NCBI GenBank assembly: GCA_014529385.2
Contig: CM043964.1
Coordinates: forward strand, 109,209,587 to 109,273,586
Length of the DNA stretch: 64,000 bases
From: Adiantum capillus-veneris
Lineage: Eukaryota > Streptophyta > Polypodiopsida > Polypodiales > Pteridaceae
Reading direction: 5' to 3'
The notes under the pieces are model-generated. The model had not been told where the DNA came from. It saw only the letters and a list, made by a program, of their open reading frames with translations, and searched no databases. Both the position numbers and the translations under genes were made by a program. This document shows, in pieces, positions 22,333-32,697 of this stretch; the stretch's first letter is position 1, and every line of letters starts with the position of its first letter.

Positions 22333-23745
22333 CTACTTACCACTTTTCAGACCAAGTTTAGTTGCTTCTAGTATATCTTTGATCATGATAGCCCAAGATT
22401 CATCATGCTTAGCCAATGAGACTACAAATTTGGTGCAATGAGCTTCTGCATGGACCATATGGTTGAGAATTCTAAGGCCTCCTTGATCCACTGGCCGAGT
22501 GACTGACTCCCAGCAGGTCCACTGCCATGGCCTGGAGAATTTCGTGTTGTTTTTCCATAAAAATGTTTTTACTGGTTTTAAGAACTCTTTCCACTGACAC
22601 TTAGCCATCTTGAGAAGTGGGCTAGTGAAGGCAATATAAGGGAGCATAAATTCATTAATCACTTTTATTTGGCTTGGGAATGGGAGAAGAGCATACTTCC
22701 ACCTACTCATTTTTGTTCTAATTTTTCAAGGACCCACTGAAATATTTGTTTGTGAGTTACATACGTCCCCAAGGGGTCCCCAAATGTCTGAAAATATTCC
22801 CTTTTATGAAAATCTCCCCCGCCCAATCAAAAAGGTCAAAGGAGTCATTTTCCAATAGGGAGATCAGCCTTGACTTCTCTATAGTACACCGGGACCCAAA
22901 GCCACAAAGAACATTTGTACAATCTCCAAGGATTTCTTGATGACCTGGGGGCACGCTTCAAGAAGAGGAGAGAATCGTCTGCAAATAGTTTTGCTAGTAG
23001 TTGGCTATTTCTTGGTAAAGCCAGGCCTTGCAACTCCCCTTGCTCAGCACTAGCTTCGATTTTTGTGATTAAAGGATGTGATCCCTGTTTAATAGACCTT
23101 TTGACCTCAAAGGAGCCCACTATTATATTGTTAAATAGGAGCTCCGATTGGCTACTAGCCCCTAGTGTACGTATAAGGCGACATAGGAGAGGCCCAAATC
23201 TCAGAGCTTCCATAACGGCTTCTATATATGACTGTTATTCTGTAATAAGCCTTATGAATGTCCAATTGTAGTAGAATGCACTCTTGCTTTGTGTAAGTTG
23301 CATATTCAATGCCCACCATTCCTGCCAAGATGTTTTCATAAATGGACCTTCTTTTAATGGGCCCATGTTGATGGGGAGAGATGACATTGTTTAGTAAGGG
23401 GGCTAGTTTGAGGGCTACTGCCTTGGCAATAATTTTGTAGGCTATCGACATCATTGTTATAGGGAGGCAATGCTTCAGTTGAGAACAACATACCTCTTTG
23501 GGGATGGGTTTGATAATCCCTCTCTTTACACTTATCTCCAACGACCCTTTGGCAATGGCTTTGTTGGACAAACTCGTGACTAGGACCTTGAGATCATCCC
23601 AAAATTATCTAAAGAATTCCACTGTCATCCCATCCCAACCAAAGGACTTTTCCTTGCCAAGGGCTTGCAATGCTAGTGAACATTTGTCTTTGAAAATGCC
23701 CCTTGGCTATTGGCTTTTGACCGGGGAATCTTCCTCTTGACACTC
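22333..23745 (-). pseudogene. LINE ORF2 reverse transcriptase and C-terminal domain
   Basis: The fingers and palm are read at 23,571-23,155 (IAKGSLEISVKRGIIKPIPK, then ITMMSIAYKIIAKAVALKL and LQLDIHKAYYRI). A frame change follows at about 23,210, and then QGSHPL and the catalytic box KLFADDSLLFL (about 23,000). The thumb/zinc-binding region at 22,710-22,333 begins SRWKYALLPFPSQIKVINEF. At least three frames are needed to read the whole domain. Confidence 0.8.
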
Positions 23746-24041
23746 TTAAGTAAGGTCCCTCAGGCTTCATCCACTTCCTGGGACTAGTTCTCTAGCTATC
23801 CAATGATTTGACTAAGATAGCTCAACATCACACCAACCATCTCATCTTGGTTCTGAACTGCTATCCCTTTCTCATCATAGAGTGAGTGGACGTGGCCCCA
23901 ACTCTTCTTGATTTTTAGAGCCCTAAAAAAGTGAGATTGATTAGAGGCTTCCGATTGTAGGAAATTCTCCGTGGAGAGAAGCCTTGGCTTTTTGATATCT
24001 TCCAGCTGCTCATTAGCAAGGTTAGATTTGGCTTTGAGCCA

Positions 24042-24859
24042 TCACTTGTGTTCATCCTCAGTAGCAAGCCCATTGGAATTTATGGAGGTAAGCAGTTTCA
24101 CCTGAGCTATAAGATGCAGGAGGTGCACCTCCCTAGCTTTTTTGATCCGAGGACCCGCTTTTGATTGCTTTTTGAATGCTCCAAGAAAATAGGTCCCACG
24201 CATTGTGTTTGTTGAGATTGGCATCTTTTTAGAGCTTAACCAGTGATTTCTTGGTTAGGTTCTTGAAAAGAGGGTCTTTGAATAGGTGTGCCCTTGTTAC
24301 TAGTAGTCCCCCCCCCCCCCCCCCCCCTCTTGGGATCTACTCCTCCCCTTTATTCTTCTTGAGCTGTATGTGTAGGGGTATGTAATCTGATAAGATTTTT
24401 GTTGGGACCACCTTCATCTCTAGCATCGACAGTATCCGACTAGCTTGGTGTGAGCAATAACATCTATCCAGCTTGAAGGCGGCGCGGGTATACTGGAGAC
24501 TTGTGTAGGTGAAACCAGGCATGCTGTTCCATGGACCGACTTCCCATAAGTAGATCATCACCCACTTTTCACACGAACTTTGCCATTTAGTCTTTTCCAA
24601 GCCAACTAGCATACTAGCGATCTTGTTTAGTCCTTGCTCTTTTCTACCATATTTAGATCGCCAACCAACAACCACTCTCCTTCATTAGGAGTATCTCTAA
24701 TATGCATCCATAATTTAGCTCTATCTTTTGCATTGTATGAGCCGTACACATTGTCACCATCATAAATTTTGGGGTAGAAGCGGGAACAATGATCACATTA
24801 TCATTGCATGAGCCATCGGGGATTTGTTTTATGGGATCCATTTTCTCCACAATATTTAT
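24042..24859 (-). pseudogene. LINE ORF2 endonuclease domain
   Basis: The C-terminal half of an exonuclease-endonuclease-phosphatase domain is visible at 24,675-24,337: GFTYTSLQYTRAAFKLDRCY, then LSDYIPLHIQL, where the normally invariant SDH motif reads SDY. That His-to-Tyr change is one C-to-T transition and would abolish nicking. The N-terminal half is broken between 24,850 and 24,653. The domain would nick target DNA to prime reverse transcription. Confidence 0.6.
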
Positions 24860-25990
24860 CTATTTTGTTGCATACCATATCATCTTTATCCTCCCATACA
24901 CTTTCCCCTTTGTTACTCTCTCCTTGCTTCTCCAACCCTTCCATCGGGGTTTCCTTTTCACTGGGGACCTGTGCTCTCGGAGCTAATGTGCCATTAGCCT
25001 TCATGGGGCAATCCTTGGCAAAGTGTCCAAATTTGTTTCATTCAAAACATGCTCCAAAGTATGTCCCAAAATTGAGAGGAATAGTAACAAGCCCAACTCC
25101 AACATTGATTACTATGCTCTTAGGTGGCGTTTTAGAAACATTCTAGCCTATACAAACCCTATTTGAGGCCCTGCCAAATCCTCTCTTGTTAGGTATAAAA
25201 AAGGGGGTGCCCTATTGACTGGCAAGCATCCTGAGATTTTCCCAAAGCCAGCTAGGTAGTACCACAAACTCAACCCAGACCGGGTGAAACCCTTGTAGAG
25301 ATTCAGCCGAGTCAAACACTGGCTCCCATGGCACCACACAGACCGTAGTCCTATTAAGTACAAGGGGCCCTTTGTCAAGGACCTTTTCCATGCCTAGGGC
25401 CTCTTTGCCTCTAACTAAACAAAAACCTTTGTTTAGGTAGAAGATACTTTCAATTTCTCCTCCATGTCCAAGAATTTGCGAGCCCTGAATCCATTGAATC
25501 ATCTCAAATCTGTTCAAGATTCTTCCACTAAACCCAAATACAAGCATCAACTTAGCTTGCATGGCTAACTTCTTTTTGATAACTGCTGACTAAATTGCTA
25601 TAGTAATAGCCTTGAAAACCTCCACCTGCTCTGGAAAATAATTTATTAGAGCAGAAAAGACCCGATTTGCCAACCCGTCTTCAACCAGCTCATTGCATTC
25701 TGCTTGGGAGCAAGTTCTTTTATTGTTTCTAGGGCCGGTCTCAATCATTTTGTTGACGTCCTTGAGATCTTGTTCAAGTCTAGCTCATGCATTCAACCCT
25801 TTTGATGAAACTTTTCCATAGTCCTTAGAGTCAGGCCCCTTGAGTATGCTAGCAAACAAAATCCCTAGCCTACGAGATCAGATACACTTACCACCTTATT
25901 TACATTCGTACAGATGGGACCCTAAGGTACACCGACTTTGAGGGTCTTTACCTCAAATTTAAACCCTTGAACTAAACACATTTTTTCTTT
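24860..25990 (-). pseudogene. LINE ORF1 (DUF4283-like plus zinc knuckle)
   Basis: The stretch 25,562-25,148 contains AMQAKLMLVFGFSGR and a later HPVWVEFVVLPSWLWENL block, which is the pattern of the DUF4283 nucleic-acid-binding domain of plant L1 ORF1. Downstream, near 25,055-25,010, comes a CCHC knuckle, CFE-stop-NKFGHFAKDC. Its second Cys codon is a TGA stop, most simply TGT or TGC changed by one base. A polar linker (EKETPMEGLEKQGESNKGES) follows. The protein would coat the LINE RNA. It is broken by several stops. Confidence 0.7.
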
Positions 25991-26339
25991 TGTTTCCTCA
26001 AAGGAAACTTTTTCAATCGAAATAATTTTGTCATTTTTCGTGGTTGGAGATCTTGGCGAATTGGGGCTTGACCTTTCCGCATCATACAAAGGTTTCCAAT
26101 GGGGTGCTATGGTTACCTAAAATAGTGTAGCAAGTTCTATTAGGAGGTCTAGCAATACAAATGCAATTCTTAACATGCATGTGGGCATCAAATTTCATAC
26201 TAGGCTAGAAAACTCTCATTCTCGTCCAATTTTGGTGGGTAAATCATCTTCAACTCCCTCAAGACTCTCTCCATTTACAAGCCTAGAAAGGTGATTGGCC
26301 CTTTGATGGGAAGTTCACTTCTTTACCACAATTGTGAAA
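25991..26339. other. No gene recognised
   Basis: This is the short boundary between the LINE 5' region and the plus-strand Ty3 RNase H fragment. No motif is supported on either strand. Confidence 0.3.
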
Positions 26340-26636
26340 TCAAATTCAAGTAAGATGTATCTTGGCACAATGTGGAGAAGGAACTATGACTTCCCAATAT
26401 CCTAAATTTGAGTAAGATGTATCTTGGCACAGCACGGAGAAGCAACTATGACTTCCCAATATTCTATGCTAGCCGCCAATTGAATAACGCAAAATGAAAC
26501 TATATAACTACAAACAAAAAGGATTGGGAATGGTTTATGCCTTGAAGAAATTTAGACATTACCTATGAGCCAATTAGTTTAGTTTCTTTGTGGATCATCG
26601 AGCATTGTTGTATCTTGTTAACAAGCCACATCCAAT
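26340..26636 (+). pseudogene. Ty3/gypsy RNase H fragment (plus strand)
   Basis: The typical RNase H string is readable on the plus strand: IFYASRQLNNAK, KGLGMVYALKKFRHYL and FFVDHRALLYLVNKPH (about 26,480-26,635). In-frame stops are present. A ~64-bp tandem duplication precedes it (shared TAAGATGTATCTTGGCACA at 26,348 and 26,412). It ends exactly where minus-strand RT/RNase H coding begins, so the orientation flips in the middle of what should be one domain. Confidence 0.75.
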
Positions 26637-27190
26637 GGCAAAAGAAGAGGCATAAACATGCATAGGAAAGATCTTATTCCAATTTTGTGTTGTAGGAATT
26701 GGTGCCAATACCAATGCTTGATTTAATTTTTCAAATGATTCCTCACAGTTTTCTGTCCAATCAAAGGTTGCTATCAATCCATTAAGATGTCTAGCAATGA
26801 CAGCATACATGTAGATAAAATTCATGTAATATCCATAGTGTCCCATAAACAATTGAATCTCTCTCACTGTCTTTGATTGTGGCATGTCCACAATTACCTT
26901 GATTTTATCCATAACCATGGATATTTTGTTTGCTCATACAGTATGTCCCAAGATCTTGCCCTATCTAACCATAAAAACACATTTTTCTAGGTTAAGGCAA
27001 ATTTGATAGGTGCAACATGTTTCAAACACTTTTTGTAGATGCTCTATATGGTATTCACATAGAATCATCCATATAGATTTCTAAAAATATGCGCAGGTAT
27101 TCTCTGAAATCATGAGCCATGAGTCTCCTAAAGGTGGGAGGTGCATTTTTCAGCACAAAATGCATAAGATGATATAGAAAAATTCCTTAC
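26637..27190 (-). pseudogene. Ty3/gypsy RT palm, thumb and RNase H start (minus strand)
   Basis: From 27,190 downward the minus strand reads VLKNAPPTFRRLMAHDFREY, then a YMDDS catalytic box near 27,065, then the thumb and connection (REIQLFMGHYGYYMNFI, FDWTENCEESFEKLNQAL) and the RNase H start (HVYASSFAIGCGL). Stops occur, for example beside YMDDS. The upstream RT part lies beyond a plus-strand insertion at 27,191-27,727. Confidence 0.8.
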
Positions 27191-27727
27191 TTGATAGAAA
27201 AAGCTATTTATGATGATCTTGGGTTTGTCTAAACAAGGGTCAATGAATAGAAATCTTTGGATTTTGTGACAATTATGGAAGAGACCATCTACTCCAACAT
27301 TGTGCTAGGAATCCATACAAGAAGGGGAAAGCAACAATGAACATTGTAGGAGTGATGCCTTCTTCAAGGGGATCTTAGATCGAACCAACAATTCCTATAC
27401 ATGTGATGATTGGAGTGCAAGCTCAAGAAGCTACCAGAAATGCACGTGTTGAAGATGAACCCACATTTGCTATTCACATAGAAATAGAGAACATATCATT
27501 GAGAACTGGAAGAAAATCGTGGAAACCCAAATGAGAAAAAATGAAAGCGAAAAGGCTGAAGGAGAAAATCGCCCTAGAAATGGAGCTGCAATAAGCCAAA
27601 GAGCAGTTGAAACAAGAAAAGGAAAATAGGGAACAAATAGAAAAAACGCAACCAGACATTAGAAGACAATTGGTTATAACATGAACATCCGGCCAAGAAG
27701 CTATATGCTCGCTTACCCACTACTAGT
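27191..27727 (+). pseudogene. Ty3 gag fragment replacing part of a minus-strand RT
   Basis: Plus-strand frames read a degenerate zinc knuckle (CDNYGRDHLLQHC, about 27,276), then NPYKKGKATMNIVGVMPSSR and a Glu/Lys-rich coil (EKIALEMELQ, EQLKQEKENREQIEK). It resembles the gag remnant at 2,660-2,993. It separates the RT fingers (27,728 upward, minus strand) from the palm (27,190 downward), and about 45 residues of RT are missing, so it replaces sequence as well as inserting. Confidence 0.6.
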
Positions 27728-30720
27728 TCCAGGACATGATTAGCAATGGAAAGAAAACAGTTGTCTCACAAATAGTAGTTGCATTCACTTTTTTGAGAGT
27801 TACACATACTCTCAACTTACCATTCTTCTTAGGTACTACGACAATTGGGGATACTCAATTTGTATGCTCAATTTCATGATTGAACTCAACTTCCTTCACC
27901 TTATCAATCTCTTCCTTGATCTTCTTAACAAAGGTTTCATTGTAAGTATATGGGCATTGCATGCTTGGCTTAGCATTAAGCTTCAGGGAAATTATGTGCT
28001 AATAAATTGCAAGATCAACCCCCTTCAAGTCCTATAAGACCATGCAAACACATCCTTATACTCCTTGAGCGTCTTAATCAATAATTCCTTCTCATTAGGA
28101 GATAGACCAATAGCAATTTAAGCAAGCTTGGGTTCTTTCCCTAGCTTTGCTAGATCTATCCTTTTAGCATCCTCAGCTCCATCATAAGATTTTTGTGGTT
28201 CAACCTTTTCTCTAATTGGCTACTCAACAATAATCTTACGATCCTTAATAATGTACTTTTTGTAGTGGGATGGTACACTCAATCCGTCCTTTCTGACTCT
28301 TCTTTGTTTTCATTTTGCTTTCCATCTTTGTCGTTCCACACCTTTTTTAATGTTTATTTGAACTCACTATGTTTCTTTTTTCGCTCAACTTTTTTCCATA
28401 AAGGCTTGCTAGCATCATCAACCTTCTTAGACACGTCTTTGGGAGGTTTAGCTGTTTGTCATTTTTTGGCTTTGAACCATTCTGTTGAGGAGATGTTGAG
28501 AACTTTCCGATCACCTTGTCTTTTATGCAATTGTGAGCTCCTATCAACGTCATATATGATTTTTCTCCTTTTATGTGTGGCATTGGGTTGTTTCTCACCC
28601 CCCTTTTGGTTTGTTTGTTCTTGTATCGTTGTTGTCATCAAGATTTTTTATTTGGACAATCAAAGAATTCCTCAGATTTTGTTTATGGCTCACTTTTGTG
28701 AGCGCTTGATCTTTCATCATCCGCACAAAAGTTTAGTTTTTTGGAGTGTCTATGGTGTCATAGTAGCGTCATTACCTGGCTTCTTGTTCTCATCTAGGAT
28801 ACTATGCCGTGTCATTTTCCATGGTAAGATCTCGAATACAAATCTCATCTTGGATATGAAAACACTGCATGCTAGACTCTAATCCTCGTGTCACATCATT
28901 ATCCGTGGTCCTTTCTTGATTTTTTTGTTCTTGGGTCACATTTATCATGCAAAATGGATTCTCATCACAAAACCTTGTAGGGGTAATCTACTTGATGCAC
29001 ACGTCTAAGGTTGCCAAAATTTGGGTCCACTCGAAGGGTTTCATTCTTTCTTTGAGAAAAGCTTTGGGAATATAGTCTTCAAATGGTCTATCCCACTTGC
29101 ACTCTTCTTTTACAACACTGTCACAATCCAAATCTCCACGCATCCATAGGTGAGCTTTAGAGTTCAAGCACATAGGTACTTCAAATTCTGTAATTGTAGC
29201 CAAATCAAATTCCTCTATAGGAGTTTCACGTACATCTATATGGCTATGGTCTCTTAAATTGATGTGTGAAGTAGTCTCCATGTGGCACAAATAGATATAA
29301 TTCATAGCCCTAATCTTGAACCATTTTCAATTGGCACATGAATGGTCTTCCTAGAATAACATCATAGTTATTCTCAATACCAAAATCTACCACTGCAAAT
29401 GTATGTTCATACTTAATTCCACAAGAAGTCATCACCACATGCTCCAAAACTCCAATAGGATTCTCAATATGGTCATCAGCTATCTGTGATTTCATCCATG
29501 TCTGTCTAAAGGCTTTCCCCATCCCAAATTCCTTTGGTGGCTATGGAAACACCCTCACCAATGTCCAGAATAGCAACGGTTTTTGTTCCTTGATACTCTA
29601 TGGGCAATGTGGTCTTTCCATCTTCACCTTCGCAATAATGCCCAGCCTTGTTTATGGGAACTAGCTTAGCATCCTTTTTTTCTAATCCTCCATTAATTGA
29701 TCAGTGGTCTCAATAGGGTTTTTGATTCCCATTTTCTCAAGACATTTTCGCGCACATTTAAGGTCTAATTTTTGGTAGCTCGGTTATCATTAGCGTACAT
29801 CTCCCGGTGTTGACATGAATTCATACAATCCATGAAAATCTATAACTGGCTTGAGGGCTCCTCGTTGCAATGGTAGGATCATAACATCAAATCTCTCCTC
29901 ATAAGGTCCTAAGTAAGAGGGAAACTACTTGAGGATTTCCTCTCTACTATCTTTTGATCTTTCCTTCGTCGCTATACATGGATTGTACTTCGTTAATTTC
30001 CATAATAGGTGTTAATTTCCACACCTGATTTCCATCTCTAGCATTCATAGCTACATCCCAAAGTTCTTCATGCCAATTTCCTTTGATCTATAGCATGGTA
30101 GGTGGCATTTGACACACAGAGTTGTCTATTAAGATCTCTACCACTTGAATTGTCAACCCTTTTTGACATGTGACTGCATTTTCCCTCCCTTGAGGATGTT
30201 GTGTCTCCATTTCATTCCTTTTCTCATCTCTCATGTTTGAATTTTCTTGACAATCCCTGCCTTCAATTGAAATCTCATTACTACCTTCTGTTCACCTATG
30301 TCATTCAAGCTCTCTTCTTTTCCACAATTCATTTCCTTAGAGTCTATAAGTGGTTGAGGTACTATCCTAGCTTGGATAGGCATTTCTTTAGAGTCTATAG
30401 GTGGTTGAGGTACTATGCTAGCTTGGTGGAGGTTCCGTGAGGACTTGCACAGTCTCAATCATCTTTTTCACATCTCCAACCTATGCTTTTCCCATTCCGC
30501 ATTAGGATAAGTCATCCATCTGTGCTCCATCGTCTGTTTTTTATCTAGTCTACTTTCATATGCCTTCAAAATTTCTTCCAATGGCTCATATATTTTGTTG
30601 AACCTCCTTAGCTAGCATCCTTTGGCTCTGCTTCTCTCTGCTTTTGTTTAGTCTTGGGTACTTCCTCCTCTAGTATGACACTAGATGAAGGCTTTGTCTA
30701 TAGTTGGCATGAGGTGAACA
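27728..30720 (-). pseudogene. Ty3-like protease, spacer and RT fingers
   Basis: Read downward on the minus strand, a protease near 29,570-29,310 has a weakened active site (LDIGEGVSI, normally LDxGS/A) and a clear C-terminal YDVILGRPFMCQLKMVQD. It is followed by HMETTSHINLRDHSHIDVRE. A long charged spacer (about 28,990-28,000) precedes the RT fingers, with CPYTYNETFVKKIKEEIDKV and SPIVVVPKKNGKLRVCV (about 27,930-27,800). Stops are numerous. The upstream part to 30,700 is open only in short pieces. The protease resembles that of the Asp-primed element at 10.5-11.2 kb. Confidence 0.65.
30330..30445 (-). repeat. 51-bp tandem duplication (17-residue repeat)
   Basis: Two copies with a 51-bp spacing (30,337 and 30,388) would encode VPQP.IDSKEM repeats on the minus strand. 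The period is a multiple of three, so the duplication kept the frame when the region was coding. Confidence 0.7.
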
Positions 30721-30944
30721 CTTTTAGACCATGAGGGATTCACTAATTTGTTCCGTATGGTACCATGTGAGTGTACAATAGGGGTTTTTTACCAAGTGTG
30801 CATAAATGTATACAATAGGGGTAGCCCTCCAAGCTTGCATACACATTGCACATTTAATAGCGGGGGGGATGGAGGGAGGAAGGAGAGAGATAGAGGACAC
30901 TTTAGGGTATACAAGTGCTATCCTTTTTTAGTCTAAAAAGTGAT

Positions 30945-31006
<62 letters not shown>

Positions 31007-31435
31007 GGACATAAGCAAAAGAATAAGTAGACACAATAGACATTAAGACTGGTGGAGGAAAGAGGGCTTGGTTTGATGCACATGGCAAAAGTTTTTTGGA
31101 CCCACCTTTACCAAATGTCGTGTTGCTTTGCGGGCATGAGATGAAAGATGAGGAATCGCATGTATTTTTGAGTTTTTCCAATCTTACGATTTATGCTAAA
31201 ATATGACAAGAATGTATGCTAGCTGTGGGTTTAGGGACCATTAAATGGGGTTTGATGCATGTAGGAAAAGATGACAAGGTGATGTCAAAATGCAGTTTAA
31301 TATGCCATAATTGTAGTGTTCAACATGCTCTTCGTGCCCGTCTTTATGGATCGTCAATTGGAGTCCGAACAAGGGAGATATGGGTGGAAATCTCTTGATG
31401 TCCGGTTTTGTTGTTTTGGGATCCACCTTGGGATG
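30721..31435 (+). other. No gene; (TC)n microsatellite
   Basis: No supportable coding frame was found. A (CT)n tract of about 55 bp lies at 30,949-31,003, and a G-rich run at about 30,861-30,880. This separates the Ty3 remnants from the PPR remnant. Confidence 0.45.
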
Positions 31436-31439
31436 TGTG

Positions 31440-32060
31440 CCCAAGAAGTTGAATCAAGTTTAACAATATTCTAATTGCGGATGCTTGGAAAGTTATACCA
31501 CATGGGCTTTATTGTGCTCAAATCGGGCTTTCAGTGCTCAACTGCCTTGGCTATTAGTATGCCAAAAACGGTGCACTTCAAAAAGCACTAAGCTTGCTTG
31601 AGGAGCTGTTTTGACAATGCTTTGGTTGATAAGCATGTCAAATGTGGTGGTCTTCGAAATATTTTGGTTAATAAGAATACCAAATATTGTGATTGACAAT
31701 CCTTTAGTCGATATGTATGCCAAATGTGATGCTTTTACAAAAGCACAAGTAATTATTATATGGTTTCTTATCCTAAAAGTCATCACTTGGAATGGATTGA
31801 TTGTAATATATGCCTAAGAACTATGGATGAGAAAACTATGTTATTTCTTTAAAAACTAGAAGTGAATGGAAGGCTTTGGAGTGGGACGGTTTGAGATGTA
31901 TGTTGTGCTAGGCAATGCTTTAAATGTGGTGTATTCACGAAACAATGTGATTGCTAGTCAAGGGTTGTTGCAGAAAGATGTCGTGCTTGGCATTGCTTTG
32001 ATTGAATGAACATAGCCCGGCAAATTGGAGAAACATTTTGTGCTCTAGCAATGCTTTGGT
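31440..32060 (+). pseudogene. Pentatricopeptide-repeat (PPR) gene remnant
   Basis: The best-preserved repeat reads NPLVDMYAKCDAFTKAQ followed by VITWNGLIVIYA (about 31,700-31,815), matching the PLS-class PPR pattern (NALVDMYAKCG...A..VF...VVTWN.LI.GYA). Upstream, YAKNGALQKALSLLEEL (about 31,557-31,607) and ALVDKHVKCGG (about 31,621-31,655), and downstream GNAL... and NALVDM-like strings, show further decayed repeats in other frames. PPR proteins normally act on organelle RNA. No start, stop or E/DYW domain is recognisable. This is the only host-gene remnant seen in the window. Confidence 0.7.
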
Positions 32061-32579
32061 TGACATGTAATCCAATTATGGTGAACAATTTACTTGAGAG
32101 AGGGTGGCCACTGGTGATTGTCGGTTAATAGAGAAAAAACCTTGATATTATTTATTAAGGTGTGAAGAGGGGAAAATAAGGTATGGATGGCGCAAAGCAG
32201 CGAGACGAGCGTAGGAGGTTTTGGAGCGGGCTGATCACTAGAGAGGCCAAAAAGCAACTATCAAGGAGACAAAAGAGAGAGACGAGACCTTTGGGCAGTG
32301 TGTGATGCCATCCTTGGTTGATTTCATGCAAAGGGAGATTTGAGACTACCACATCCTCACGTGCACCAGGATTCCCATGCCATGTCAATCACACTGTCAT
32401 TGATTGATGTGGAGGGGAAAAAGGAAGGGAAAAGAGAATTAAAAGGAAAGGGTATTTTTGGCATGCAGGGGGGAAGGAAGGGAGCTCTTGAGAGCAAAAA
32501 ATGAGAACAAAGAGGAGGAGAGGAGAAACTCTTGATCTTTGCTCTGTGAAACCTCAAGAGGGAGGCGAAGTAAAAAAAA

Positions 32580-32644
<65 letters not shown>
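32061..32644 (+). other. No gene; compound (TC)n(AC)n microsatellite at its right end
   Basis: The sequence is purine-rich and non-coding. A TC tract (32,583-32,614) runs straight into an AC tract (32,614-32,646), immediately left of the first Penelope-like unit. Confidence 0.7.
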
Positions 32645-32648
<4 letters not shown>

Positions 32649-32663
32649 TGGGTGAACATTATG

Positions 32664-32697
<34 letters not shown>

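Larger units (their letters stand above)
21117..25990 (-). mobile_element. Long degenerate L1-type LINE
   Basis: Read on the minus strand, this element has ORF1 with a DUF4283-like domain and CCHC knuckle, then ORF2 with apurinic-type endonuclease, reverse transcriptase and a C-terminal domain, then a 3' UTR and poly-A (poly-T at 21,117-21,129 on the plus strand). Its 3' UTR matches the truncated LINE at 18,855-19,111. All domains carry stops and frameshifts. The 5' limit is unclear, about 25,900-26,100, and no target-site duplication could be found. Confidence 0.85.

Noticed and set aside
28193-28882. 229-residue open frame rich in Phe and Leu on the plus strand, possible membrane protein
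   Set aside because: It is the antisense shadow of the Lys/Glu-rich minus-strand spacer between protease and RT. It has no start context or family match.
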